DNA from: Dyella jiangningensis
Lineage (GTDB): Bacteria > Pseudomonadota > Gammaproteobacteria > Xanthomonadales > Rhodanobacteraceae
Length of the DNA stretch: 64,000 bases
Reading direction: 5' to 3'
NCBI GenBank assembly: GCA_000632805.1
Contig: CP007444.1
Span: 124,001 to 188,000, forward strand
Part shown: positions 7,870-16,099 of the stretch, one piece after another
Layout: every line of letters begins with the position of its first letter
How positions within the stretch are numbered: the stretch's first letter is position 1
The notes under the pieces: model-generated
The model's database searches: none
What the model was told of the DNA's origin: nothing
What the model saw: the letters and a program-made list of their open reading frames with translations, nothing else
Made by a program: the position numbers and the translations under genes

Positions 7870-8856
7870 ATGAAACTGGGTTCCCTGAAGGAAGGCGGCC
7901 GCGACGGCACGCTGATCGTCGTCAGCCGCGACCTGACCAAGGCGGTGAAGGCCACCGGCATTGCCGCCACCTTGCAGGCTGCCCTGGATGACTGGTCGAA
8001 CGTGGCGCCGCGCCTGAATGCGCTCTCGGACGACCTCAATACCGGCAAGGCTGCCGATGCGTTCCCGCTGGATGTCACCGCGATGGCTTCGCCGTTGCCG
8101 CGCGCCTATGAATTCGTCGACGGCAGCGCCTACCTGCCGCACGTGGAGCGCGTGCGCCGTGCGCGCGGCGCCGAGGTGCCGGAATCCTTCTATTCCGATC
8201 CGCTGATGTACCAGGCCACCAGCGCCGGCTTCCTTGGCCCCCGCGACCCGGTCGTGGTGCCCAGCGAGGACTACGGCATCGACCTCGAGGCTGAAGTGGT
8301 GGTCGTCACCGACGACGTGCCGATGGCGGTGACGCCGGCTCAGGCGGCCGGCCACATCCAGCTGGTGGGCCTGGTCAACGACGTCTCGCTGCGCGGCCTG
8401 ATTCCCGCCGAGCTCGCCAAGGGCTTCGGTTTCCTGCAGTCCAAGCCGCGCTCCGCGCTGTCGCCGGTGTTCGTCACGCCGGACGAGCTGGGCGATGCCT
8501 GGCAGGACGAGAAGCTGCACCTGCCCATGCGCACCTGGCTCAACGGCCAGTGGTTCGGTGAAGCCGAGTGCGGCGTGGACATGCAGTTCAACTTCGCCCA
8601 GCTGGTGGCGCATGCCGCCAAGACCCGCCCGCTGACCGCCGGCACCATCGTGGGCTCGGGCACCATCGCCAATGAGGACACCGGCAAGGGCGCGTCCTGC
8701 CTGGCCGAGCAGCGCACGGTGGAAACCCTGCGCGACGGCAAGCCGAGCACGCCGTTCCTGAAGTTCGGCGACAGCCTGCGCATCGACGTGACCGATGCCA
8801 CCGGTGCCTCGATCTTCGGCTCGATCGAACAGGTGATTGCGCCGCAGAAGCGCTGA
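7870..8856 (+). CDS. fahA: Fumarylacetoacetase (FAH-family hydrolase)
   Basis: Last step of tyrosine degradation: splits 4-fumarylacetoacetate into fumarate and acetoacetate. The 328-residue protein belongs to the short bacterial FAH form. Visible are the VVVPSEDYGIDLEAEVVVVTDD block with acidic metal ligands, VGLVNDVSLRG, GFGFLQSKPRSALSPVFVTPDELG and the C-terminal SGTIANEDTGKGASCLAEQRTVE segment. ATG 7870 has GGAG seven bases upstream. It lies 66 bases after hmgA and probably shares its transcript. Substrate assignment rests on family similarity plus gene order. Confidence 0.9.
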   Translation: MKLGSLKEGGRDGTLIVVSRDLTKAVKATGIAATLQAALDDWSNVAPRLNALSDDLNTGKAADAFPLDVTAMASPLPRAYEFVDGSAYLPHVERVRRARGAEVPESFYSDPLMYQATSAGFLGPRDPVVVPSEDYGIDLEAEVVVVTDDVPMAVTPAQAAGHIQLVGLVNDVSLRGLIPAELAKGFGFLQSKPRSALSPVFVTPDELGDAWQDEKLHLPMRTWLNGQWFGEAECGVDMQFNFAQLVAHAAKTRPLTAGTIVGSGTIANEDTGKGASCLAEQRTVETLRDGKPSTPFLKFGDSLRIDVTDATGASIFGSIEQVIAPQKR

Positions 8857-8930
8857 GCGGCGAGGGTTCGGCCTGCGGCGCTTTACCACAGGGATTTGCG
8901 CCGAGAACCTACACCATTTGTCGCAGGGAA

Positions 8931-8944
8931 CTGACGGGCGTCAA
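8931..8944 (+). promoter_or_regulatory. FNR-type box before hemN
   Basis: CTGAC-GGGC-GTCAA, a 5-4-5 dyad matching the FNR/ANR consensus except for the first base. Its centre lies 42.5 bases before the hemN ATG, and a GATACT -10-like hexamer sits at 8967-8972, as expected for a class II site at -41.5. Confidence 0.65.
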
Positions 8945-8979
8945 TTGGGTACCGCAGGGGCGGTTTGATACTGCCGCCC

Positions 8980-10380
8980 ATGCGCACCGACACTATCGTT
9001 CCCGAATTCGACGCCAGCCTCATCGCCCGGTACGACGTTGCCGGCCCGCGCTATACCAGCTATCCGACGGCGCCCCAGTTCCACACCGGCTTCGATGAAG
9101 CCGCCCTCCGGGCGGCGGCGCAAGCCTCCAATGAAGACCTCGTGCCACGGCCGCTGTCGGTCTATGTGCACGTACCCTTCTGCTTCAGCCCTTGCTTCTA
9201 CTGCGGCTGCATGCGCGTCATCACGCGCGACATCACCAAGGCGGACCACTACCTGGATCTGCTGTTCCGCGAGATCGCCATGGTGGGTCCGATGTTCGAT
9301 CGCGACCGGCCGTTGAAACAGCTCCATTTCGGTGGCGGCACGCCAAACTACCTCGATCTGCCGCGCATGACGTCGGTGATCGAGACGCTGGAGCGCCATT
9401 TCGACTACCGGCGCCAGGGCGAACGCGAGTACGGCATCGAGATCGATCCTCGCTTCGCCGACGGCCGCTACATCACGGAGTTGGCCACGCTGGGCTTCAA
9501 TCGCATCTCGGTGGGCATCCAGGATTTCGACCCGGCCGTGCAGGAAGCCGTCAACCGCATCCAGAGCGTGGAGCAGACGCGCGAAGTGCTGGACGCGGCG
9601 CGTGCCTCGGGCTACGGCTCGGTAAGCGTTGATCTCATCTACGGGCTGCCCCGCCAGACCCTCGATGGTTTCGACCGCACGCTGGATGAAGTGCTTGGCC
9701 TCGCTCCCGATCGCATCGCCGTCTACGGCTACGCTCATCTTCCCAAGCTGTTCAAGGCGCAGCGGCAGATCGATGCGAACGAGCTGCCTGATCCAGCCAT
9801 GCGGCTGGCCCTGTTTGGCCGCGCGTTCAAGCGCCTTTGCGATGCGGGCTATGTCTACGTGGGCATGGACCACTTCGCCCGCGCCAACGACGAGCTGGTG
9901 CGCGCGCAGCGCAGCCGCACCTTGCAACGCAATTTCCAAGGCTATTCCACGCACGGCGATTGCGACATCATCGGCCTCGGCGTCAGCGCCATCAGCCGCA
10001 TCGGCGACAGCTACAGCCAGAGCGCGCGCGACCTCATCGGTTACGAAGCCGCGATCCAGGCAGGACGACTTCCCGTGGCGCGTGGTATCGCGTTGAGCGG
10101 TGACGACATCATCCGTCGCGCCGTGATCAGCGAGCTGATGTGCCATGGCGAGCTCGACATGTGCGGCTTCAGCGAGCTGCATCAGCTGGACTTCGCCGAT
10201 CGCTTCGATAGGGAGCTGGATCGACTGCGCGAGCAAGCGACCGATGGCCTGGTCGTAGTGGACGACACAACGATCCGCATCACCGCACGCGGCCGGCTGC
10301 TTCTGCGCAACATCGCGATGAACTTCGACGCATACCTCAACAACCCGGCAGAAACGTCCCGCTACTCGCGCACGATCTGA
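8980..10380 (+). CDS. hemN: Oxygen-independent coproporphyrinogen III dehydrogenase
   Basis: Radical SAM enzyme that oxidises coproporphyrinogen III to protoporphyrinogen IX without oxygen, cytosolic. From ATG 8980 the protein has 466 residues. The 4Fe-4S motif is C68-x3-C72-x2-C75 followed by G-C77, as in E. coli HemN (C62, C66, C69, C71). Further blocks: HFGGGTPN, GIEIDPR, RISVGIQDFD, VDLIYGLPRQT and YGYAHLPKLFK. A TTG at 8965 is in frame but unsupported. No ribosome site precedes the ATG and the FNR box geometry predicts a transcript starting at or next to it, so the mRNA may be leaderless. It pairs with fnr 28 bases downstream, a common arrangement. Confidence 0.93.
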   Translation: MRTDTIVPEFDASLIARYDVAGPRYTSYPTAPQFHTGFDEAALRAAAQASNEDLVPRPLSVYVHVPFCFSPCFYCGCMRVITRDITKADHYLDLLFREIAMVGPMFDRDRPLKQLHFGGGTPNYLDLPRMTSVIETLERHFDYRRQGEREYGIEIDPRFADGRYITELATLGFNRISVGIQDFDPAVQEAVNRIQSVEQTREVLDAARASGYGSVSVDLIYGLPRQTLDGFDRTLDEVLGLAPDRIAVYGYAHLPKLFKAQRQIDANELPDPAMRLALFGRAFKRLCDAGYVYVGMDHFARANDELVRAQRSRTLQRNFQGYSTHGDCDIIGLGVSAISRIGDSYSQSARDLIGYEAAIQAGRLPVARGIALSGDDIIRRAVISELMCHGELDMCGFSELHQLDFADRFDRELDRLREQATDGLVVVDDTTIRITARGRLLLRNIAMNFDAYLNNPAETSRYSRTI

Positions 10381-10408
10381 CGGATGCGACCCAGCTAGGG
10401 GGCTGAAC

Positions 10409-11170
10409 ATGCTTTCCGGGAAATCCATCGACTGCACGCTCCATCCGTGCAATCCCATCGCGGATGATGGTGACGAGGTCCACTTCTGCAGCACCTGTGC
10501 ATTCTCCGATGCCTGCCTCTCCGTTGGTTATGGCAAGCCGGAGCTTTCCGCACTCCACTGCCTCGTCGAGCACGTGGGTCCGTACCGCACAGGAGCACAT
10601 GTATTCCGCACGGGTGATCCGTTCCGAGCGATCTATGCGGTGCGTGCGGGCACGGTGAAGACCTGCGTGGTCGACAAGGACGGGCGCGAGCAGGTGCTTG
10701 GCTTTTACCTGCCTGGCGAAGTCATTGGGCTGAACGCGATTTATCCCGACCAGTTTCCGTGCGACGCCGTGGCGCTGGAAGCAGCCCAGTTCTGCCGCTT
10801 CTCTTTTCCCGCCATGAGCGCCCTGGCATCGCGCATGCCGGCCTTGCAGCAGCACCTGTTCCGCTTGCTGAGCAAGGAGCTGGGCACGGCAACGCTGCTT
10901 GCTGCGGACCACACGGCGGACGAACGGATGGCCGCGTTCCTGCTGGACCTGGGTGATCGCTATCGGGCGCGTGGTTTCTCCGGCACGCAGTTCCGGTTGA
11001 GCATGGCGCGCGGCGATATTGCGAATTACCTGCGCCTCGCCTCCGAAACGGTGAGCCGCGTGCTGGGTCGGTTTCGCAGTCAAAAGTTCATCGACATCAA
11101 TGGACGCTCCGTCACCTTGCTCGATCGAAAGGCGCTACGCGACATCGCCCACGACGAGTGTACGAATTGA
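10409..11170 (+). CDS. fnr: FNR/ANR-type oxygen-sensing regulator
   Basis: CRP/FNR-family activator with an oxygen-labile 4Fe-4S cluster. Cysteines C27, C30, C36 and C129 have exactly the E. coli FNR spacing (C20, C23, C29, C122). Domains: cysteine N-terminus, cyclic-nucleotide-like beta barrel (55-140), dimer helix (145-170) and HTH with recognition helix SETVSR. E213, S216 and R217 match FNR E209, S212, R213, so TTGAT/TTGAC half-sites are expected. At least nine such dyads occur between 8.9 and 32.7 kb, upstream of hemN, nirK, the porin, DUF2249, fabA, ubiU/dnrO, a small ORF, sirB2 and azurin. The intact cluster ligands argue against a DNR-type heme sensor. Confidence 0.92.
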   Translation: MLSGKSIDCTLHPCNPIADDGDEVHFCSTCAFSDACLSVGYGKPELSALHCLVEHVGPYRTGAHVFRTGDPFRAIYAVRAGTVKTCVVDKDGREQVLGFYLPGEVIGLNAIYPDQFPCDAVALEAAQFCRFSFPAMSALASRMPALQQHLFRLLSKELGTATLLAADHTADERMAAFLLDLGDRYRARGFSGTQFRLSMARGDIANYLRLASETVSRVLGRFRSQKFIDINGRSVTLLDRKALRDIAHDECTN

Positions 11171-11219
11171 AGGAAACGCCGTGGCAGGTTGACGCATTTA
11201 GCCATGTGCTTCGCCGTCT

Positions 11220-11233
11220 CTGACATCAGTCAA
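11220..11233 (+). promoter_or_regulatory. FNR-type box before nirK
   Basis: CTGAC-ATCA-GTCAA, same form as the hemN box. The centre is 11226.5; a TAGGCT hexamer at 11255-11260 gives a start near 11268, placing the box at -41.5. A ribosome site AAGGGAG precedes nirK. Confidence 0.7.
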
Positions 11234-11286
11234 GCGACGATTCATGGCGCTGCCTAGGCTTAAGTTGGGAATCAAGGGAGAAACCC

Positions 11287-12804
11287 ATGTCACGTCTGTT
11301 AGCCACTGTACTCATCGCCGCTGGCTTGCTGCCCGGGGCTGTACTCGCCGGCAAGGCGACAGGTACGGCGCCACTGGCCATCGTTGCAGCCGCCAGCCCG
11401 GCGCCGCTTGCGGCACCGGTCGATTTCGGCCCGCCGCAGGGCGAGCCCATCCACGCGGTGCTCGGCATTCCGCCGAATGTGCCGGAACCGATCCATCGCA
11501 ACTATCCGGCGAAGGTGATCGTCGATCTCGAAGTTATCGAGAAGGAAATGCCGATCTCCGAAGGTGTCACCTACACCTACTGGACGTTTGGCGGCACCGT
11601 GCCGGGCAGCTTCATCCGCGTGCGCCAGGGAGACACGGTGGAGTTCCATCTGAAGAACGCGCCCGACAACAAGATGCCTCACAATATCGACCTGCACGGT
11701 GTGACAGGTCCGGGTGGCGGCGCTGCGTCCAGCTTTACCGCGCCGGGCCACGAAAGCCAGTTCACGTTCAAGGCGCTCAACGCCGGTTTGTACGTCTACC
11801 ACTGCGCCACTGCACCGGTGGGCATGCATGTCGCCAATGGCATGTATGGCCTGATCCTGGTCGAGCCGCCGCAAGGTTTGCCCAAGGTGGATCACGAGTA
11901 CTACGTGATGCAGGGTGACTTCTACACCACCGGCAAATACCGCGAGAAGGGACACCAGCCGTTCGACATGGACAAGGCGATCGAAGAGCGTCCGACCTAT
12001 GTGCTGTTCAATGGTCGCGAAGGTTCGCTCACTGGCGATCACGCGTTGACGGCCAAGGTGGGCGAATCGGTTCGCCTGTTCGTCGGAAACGGCGGTCCGA
12101 ACCTGGTGTCGAGCTTCCACGTGATCGGCGAGATCTTCGACAAGGTCTACTACGAAGGCGGCACGCACGCGCAGGAAAACGTGCAGACCACGTTGATCCC
12201 CGCCGGTGGCGCAATGATGGCGGAGTTCCATGTCGATGTGCCGGGCAGCTACGTGCTGGTCGACCACTCGATCTTCCGTGCCTTCAACAAGGGCGCACTG
12301 GGCATCCTCAAGGTGGATGGGCCGGAGAACAAGGCGATCTATTCGGGCAAGGAAGTGGATTCGGTCTATCTGGGTGATCGCGCCAATCCCAACCTGCACG
12401 CCGTCGCCACCGCGGCCAAGGCCAATGCCAGCGGCACGCTGAGCAAGGACGACCAGATCGCCGCGGGCAAGCAGTTGTTTACCGGCACGTGCTCGGTCTG
12501 TCATCAGGCCAATGGCGAAGGCCTATCGGGCGTGTTCCCGCCGCTGGCCAAGTCGGACTACCTGGCTAAGCAGGACAAGGATCACCTGATCGGCATTCCG
12601 CTGCATGGCCTGACCGGCAAAGTCACGGTCAACGGCAAGGAATACGACTCGGTGATGCCGCCGATGAGCCAGCTGACCGATGACGAAGTGGCCAACATCC
12701 TCACCTACGTGCTGAACAGCTGGGGTAACCCGGGTGGACAGGTGAGCAAGGAAGAAGTGTCCAAGGTGCGCGCCACGCCGGCGCCGGCAGCCATGGGGCA
12801 CTGA
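11287..12804 (+). CDS. nirK: Copper nitrite reductase with C-terminal cytochrome c domain
   Basis: Periplasmic reduction of nitrite to nitric oxide in denitrification. Signal peptide at 1-21. Two cupredoxin domains (about 70-200 and 235-345): type 1 copper ligands H132, C173, H181, M186; type 2 ligands H137, H172, H327; catalytic D135 and H278. A linker then leads to a class I cytochrome c domain with C402-x-x-C405-H406 and a Met in VMPPM as likely sixth ligand. This three-domain form, as in Ralstonia pickettii, carries its own electron entry. It heads a nirK-nirV-sco run under an FNR box; azurin at 32 kb is a plausible donor. No nitric oxide reductase gene lies in the window. Confidence 0.95.
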   Translation: MSRLLATVLIAAGLLPGAVLAGKATGTAPLAIVAAASPAPLAAPVDFGPPQGEPIHAVLGIPPNVPEPIHRNYPAKVIVDLEVIEKEMPISEGVTYTYWTFGGTVPGSFIRVRQGDTVEFHLKNAPDNKMPHNIDLHGVTGPGGGAASSFTAPGHESQFTFKALNAGLYVYHCATAPVGMHVANGMYGLILVEPPQGLPKVDHEYYVMQGDFYTTGKYREKGHQPFDMDKAIEERPTYVLFNGREGSLTGDHALTAKVGESVRLFVGNGGPNLVSSFHVIGEIFDKVYYEGGTHAQENVQTTLIPAGGAMMAEFHVDVPGSYVLVDHSIFRAFNKGALGILKVDGPENKAIYSGKEVDSVYLGDRANPNLHAVATAAKANASGTLSKDDQIAAGKQLFTGTCSVCHQANGEGLSGVFPPLAKSDYLAKQDKDHLIGIPLHGLTGKVTVNGKEYDSVMPPMSQLTDDEVANILTYVLNSWGNPGGQVSKEEVSKVRATPAPAAMGH

Positions 12805-12805
12805 G

Positions 12806-13567
12806 ATGAAACGGCTGGCCGTGATCCTTTCCGGCCTGCTGCTCGCCCTTCCGGCAGCGGCGGCAGACTATGTCGCCCTGCCGGGAGGCAGCTTTTCCAG
12901 CGTCCTTCCGGCGGATGGCAAGGTGGCGCCCGCCCGTATAGCGCCCTTCCATCTGCGCACCGAGCCGGTCACCAACGCCGAGTTCCTGGCCTTCACGCAG
13001 AAGCACCCGGAGTGGCGCCGTGATCGCGTGCCGGCCTTGTTTGCCGACGCTGGATATCTTTCCCATTGGGCTGGCGACAACACGCTCGGCGCTGCGATAT
13101 CACCTACTCAACCGGTCACGCGCGTCAGTTGGTTTGCGGCGGAAGCCTATTGCGAGAGCGAGCACGCACGCCTTCCCACCTGGTATGAGTGGGAATACGC
13201 AGCCGCCGCCGACAGCGAGCGTGCCGATGCACGCAACGATCCTGCGTGGCGTGAGCGTGTGCTGATCTGGTACAGCCGCCCGTCGAATGCGCCGCTGCCC
13301 GAGGTCGGCGGGGCTGCCGACATCCACGGCGTGCGCGACCTCAATGGGGTAGTGTGGGAATGGGTGGACGACTTCAATGCGCTGCTGGTGGGCAGCGATA
13401 GCCGCGACCAGGATGGCGCGGACAAATTCAAGTTCTGCGGGGCCGGTGCGCTCACTATGCAGGAGAAGGAAAACTACGCCACGCTGATGCGTGTGGCCAT
13501 GTTGTCCTCGCTCAAGGCATCCAACACCACCACGAATCTTGGCTTTCGTTGTGCACGGCCTGACTGA
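12806..13567 (+). CDS. nirV: NirV-like formylglycine-generating-enzyme-family protein
   Basis: Begins one base after the nirK stop codon. Signal peptide MKRLAVILSGLLLALPAAAA predicts export. The rest is an FGE-sulfatase (SUMF1-like) domain: FHLRTEPVTNAEFLAFT, QPVTRVSWFAAEAYCESEHARLPTWYEWEYAA, LNGVVWEWVDDF and the closing TNLGFRCA. Proteins of this type directly downstream of nirK are called NirV; they are thought to assist NirK, but the biochemical role is not settled. The active-site cysteine pair of true formylglycine enzymes is not evident, so it should not be called a sulfatase modifier. Confidence 0.8.
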   Translation: MKRLAVILSGLLLALPAAAADYVALPGGSFSSVLPADGKVAPARIAPFHLRTEPVTNAEFLAFTQKHPEWRRDRVPALFADAGYLSHWAGDNTLGAAISPTQPVTRVSWFAAEAYCESEHARLPTWYEWEYAAAADSERADARNDPAWRERVLIWYSRPSNAPLPEVGGAADIHGVRDLNGVVWEWVDDFNALLVGSDSRDQDGADKFKFCGAGALTMQEKENYATLMRVAMLSSLKASNTTTNLGFRCARPD

Positions 13568-13576
13568 GGAATGATC

Positions 13577-14140
13577 ATGAAGCGGTTGCTCGTGTTGCTA
13601 TGCCTTCTCCTCTTCACTGCCGCACATGCAGAGACACCGTTGCCAAGGGATTCGATCTATCAGCTGGATGTAAAGCTGACCGACCAAAGCGGCAAGACAT
13701 GGCCCCTGGCGTCGCGTCGCGGCCACGTGCAGTTGGTGTCGATGTTCTACTCCTCGTGCACGATGGTGTGCCCGATGATCGTGGATACGTTGAAGCTGAC
13801 CCAGAAGGCGGTGGACGAGCCCGATCGTGAACGATTGGATCTTCTGCTGATCAGTTTCGACCCCGCGCGCGACAGCGTATCGGTACTTCGTCAATACGCC
13901 GAGCGACGCAAGCTGGATGCCCCGCAATGGACGCTGGCTCGCTCCGAGCCGGCTCCCACTCGTCAGTTGGCAGCATTGCTTGGCGTCCAATACCGGCCCC
14001 TGCCGGATGGCGACTTCAATCACTCCAGCGAACTTCTCTTGCTGGATGAAGAAGGCCGCATCGTGGCCCGCTCTGCCATTATCGGACGCCTCGATCCCGA
14101 ATTTTTACAGGCTGTGAAGAAGACGCTTCGTACGCCGTAG
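13577..14140 (+). CDS. SCO1/SenC-family copper chaperone
   Basis: Thioredoxin-fold exported or membrane-anchored protein that delivers copper to respiratory centres (family knowledge). From ATG 13577 the protein has 187 residues with an N-terminal hydrophobic segment, the copper motif C61-TMV-C65-P and the distal His in DFNHSSE. I preferred ATG 13577 over 13571 because GAGGA lies seven bases upstream. Third gene of the nirK transcript; supplying copper to NirK or to an oxidase is the likely job (inference). Confidence 0.88.
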   Translation: MKRLLVLLCLLLFTAAHAETPLPRDSIYQLDVKLTDQSGKTWPLASRRGHVQLVSMFYSSCTMVCPMIVDTLKLTQKAVDEPDRERLDLLLISFDPARDSVSVLRQYAERRKLDAPQWTLARSEPAPTRQLAALLGVQYRPLPDGDFNHSSELLLLDEEGRIVARSAIIGRLDPEFLQAVKKTLRTP

Positions 14141-14244
14141 CTTTGTTGTTGCGAGACGTACGGACCACCACCTTGAGTTGATGTGTGGTGAATGGGGCGT
14201 ACTCGCTCGTGTATGCGCACCGATCTTCGCGTTCGTCGTGTGAT

Positions 14245-14270
14245 GCATGCAGCGCGATCGCGTTGCATGC
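14245..14270. repeat. 26-base near-perfect palindrome
   Basis: Arms GCATGCA and TGCATGC enclose CGCGATCGCG; only one G/T position breaks symmetry. No T tract follows, so it is not an ordinary terminator. It could be an operator, or a stem at the 3' end of the nirK transcript. Confidence 0.6.
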
Positions 14271-14389
14271 GTGGACACCATGCAAAACGGGATGCGGAAA
14301 TCGCCTTCATCATTCGGGAAGCAAGTCTTTCGCAAGCACCTGCCATCGGCGTGGCGCGTTGTCACAGTAACTCTTCATGCGCCAATGGC

Positions 14390-14403
14390 TTGACGGTGGT
14401 CAG
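14390..14403 (+). promoter_or_regulatory. FNR-type box before the porin gene
   Basis: TTGAC-GGTG-GTCAG, 69 bases before the porin start. TAACTT at 14431-14436 is a possible -10, which would place the box slightly further up than the usual -41.5. Confidence 0.6.
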
Positions 14404-14471
14404 GCCGAATCGTCGCCTACCTGTCGAGACTAACTTCACTCAATGGGGAGTAGATCGACAGGAGTAGTTAG

Positions 14472-15704
14472 ATGAAAAGGGCATGCCATCGTCGTTCTTT
14501 GGCAGCATGTGGTTTGGCCATGCTTGGATTTTCCTTCGCAGCGAACGCCCAGTCAGGCACGGATGCATCACCGCCGCTGCAAATGGAATGGAATGCGCGC
14601 CTTCGTCACGAGCAAGTGGACGATGATGCGTTTCACCGTGACGCGCAGGCGGATACCTTGCGTCTTCGGCTGGGATTGCGGGCCAATTTCGGTAGCGGCT
14701 GGAGTGGCTTCATCGAAGGCGCTGGTGTGGCGAGCGCCAACGATCATTACAACAGCGGTGCGAACGGTCAGACGCAGTACCCGGGCATCACTGATCCGCA
14801 TGGCACCGAACTTAACCAGGCCTGGCTTGCATGGCAGGGCAGCGACTTCGGCGCAAAGGTCGGCCGACAGGAAATCGTGCTCGACAACCAACGCTGGGTC
14901 GGCAACGTGGCTTGGCGCCAGTTCGAGCAAACCTTCGATGCCGTCGCCTTGCAATGGAAGCCAGTTGCGGATTGGACCCTGCGCTACGACTGGCTCGACC
15001 GCGTGAATCGCGTGGCAGGACCGGATGCGCTCAATCCCCTGGCTCGCAAGCGCCTGCTCAATACCCACCTGTTCAATGCCGCGGGGGTGCACGGCAACCA
15101 ACAGGTGTCGGGTTACGCGTATCTGCACAAGGACAAGGATGTCGCTACCGCCTCCACTGCGACCTATGGCGCGCGTTGGGTTGGCAAGCCCTCGCCCGAC
15201 GGTGGGTTCGGCTGGGCGCTCGAAGGCGCGCGTCAGTACGACTACGCCAACAATCCGCAGAACTTCAGCCATAGTTACTGGTTGATGGAGCCGTCATGGA
15301 CGCAGTGGGGTGTTACCGGCAAGCTCGCCTGGGAACATCTCGGCGGCGATGGTCATACCGCCTTGCAGACGCCATTGGCCACCCTGCATGCCTTCAACGG
15401 CTGGGACGACCAGTTCACCGTGACGCCGGTGAACGGCCTCGAAGACTACTATGTGTCCCTCAACGGCAATCTCGGCAAGCAGGGTTGGGCGAGCAAGCTC
15501 GGCTGGGTCGTGGCCTACCACGACTATCACGCCGACAAGGGCAGCACCCATTACGGCGACGAATGGAACGCATCGCTCTCGTTCCCGCTTGTGCCAGGCT
15601 TGACCGGACTGGTGAAGGTGGCCAGTTATCGTGCGGACCACTACGCACGCGATGACACCAAGGTCTGGCTGCAGCTGGAATGGCAAGGCAAGCAGCCACT
15701 GTGA
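14472..15704 (+). CDS. Alginate-export-type outer-membrane beta-barrel porin
   Basis: 410-residue protein with a signal peptide ending FAANAQ and alternating amphipathic strands to a C-terminal aromatic segment (VWLQLEWQG), typical of an 18-stranded barrel. Motifs such as ELNQAWLAWQGSDFGAKVGRQEIVLDNQRWVG match the alginate-export (AlgE-like) family used for many anion channels. Its place between the nir genes and DUF2249/NnrS-like genes, behind an FNR box, suggests anion (nitrite or nitrate) passage during anaerobic growth; that is inference. Ribosome site AGGAG at 14461-14465. Confidence 0.75.
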   Translation: MKRACHRRSLAACGLAMLGFSFAANAQSGTDASPPLQMEWNARLRHEQVDDDAFHRDAQADTLRLRLGLRANFGSGWSGFIEGAGVASANDHYNSGANGQTQYPGITDPHGTELNQAWLAWQGSDFGAKVGRQEIVLDNQRWVGNVAWRQFEQTFDAVALQWKPVADWTLRYDWLDRVNRVAGPDALNPLARKRLLNTHLFNAAGVHGNQQVSGYAYLHKDKDVATASTATYGARWVGKPSPDGGFGWALEGARQYDYANNPQNFSHSYWLMEPSWTQWGVTGKLAWEHLGGDGHTALQTPLATLHAFNGWDDQFTVTPVNGLEDYYVSLNGNLGKQGWASKLGWVVAYHDYHADKGSTHYGDEWNASLSFPLVPGLTGLVKVASYRADHYARDDTKVWLQLEWQGKQPL

Positions 15705-15745
15705 TGACTCGATAGTCACTGCGCCAGGACGACCACATCGGTGCG

Positions 15746-15759
15746 CTGACTCAGGTCAG
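15746..15759 (+). promoter_or_regulatory. FNR-type box before DUF2249
   Basis: CTGAC-TCAG-GTCAG, extended to 8-bp arms GCGCTGAC/GTCAGCGC (15743-15762). Its centre is exactly 41.5 bases before the ATG at 15794. Confidence 0.65.
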
Positions 15760-15793
15760 CGCATCGATGCACCACATTCGATGAAATGGCCGC

Positions 15794-16099
15794 ATGACTA
15801 CCTCAACTCATACGTGCCTCTGTCGAGATTCAGGCAAGCCGTCTGCTGTGACATCGCTCGATCTTCGTTCCCTGCAGCCACCGGAACCCATGCAGCAGGC
15901 ATTGGCGGCTGCCGAATGGTTGTCAGAAGGCGACGTGCTGGAGGTACTGACCCCGCTGATGCCCATGCCGTTGTTGTCCGCTCTGGCTGAGCGCGGGTTC
16001 CAGGCACAAGCGACGACGCTTCCCGAAGGCGGTGCCAAAGTGATCATTCGTTGTCTTGCGCGCGGAGCTTCGGTCAATCATGGCCCGGCTGGCGCTTGA
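15794..16099 (+). CDS. DUF2249-domain protein
   Basis: 101-residue cytosolic protein. The DUF2249 core LDLRSLQPPEPMQQALAAAEWL...GDVLEVLTPLMPMPLLSALAERGF is clear; this family recurs in nitrate/nitrite and NO-related clusters, biochemical role unknown. ATG 15794 coincides with the transcription start predicted from the FNR box, so the message may be leaderless; GTG 15848 just before LDLRS is an alternative start. It overlaps the next gene by 20 bases, pointing to translational coupling. Confidence 0.75.
   Translation: MTTSTHTCLCRDSGKPSAVTSLDLRSLQPPEPMQQALAAAEWLSEGDVLEVLTPLMPMPLLSALAERGFQAQATTLPEGGAKVIIRCLARGASVNHGPAGA

Larger units (their letters stand above)
14141..14471. other. 331-base intergenic region with long palindrome and FNR box
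   Basis: No convincing gene. It holds a 26-base near-perfect palindrome (14245-14270), an FNR-type box (14390-14403) and the ribosome site AGGAG before the porin. Short ORFs here lack ribosome sites and family features. Confidence 0.6.

Noticed and set aside
10409-11170. DNR/NnrR-type NO sensor instead of FNR
   Set aside because: The four cluster cysteines have exact FNR spacing, which DNR proteins lack.
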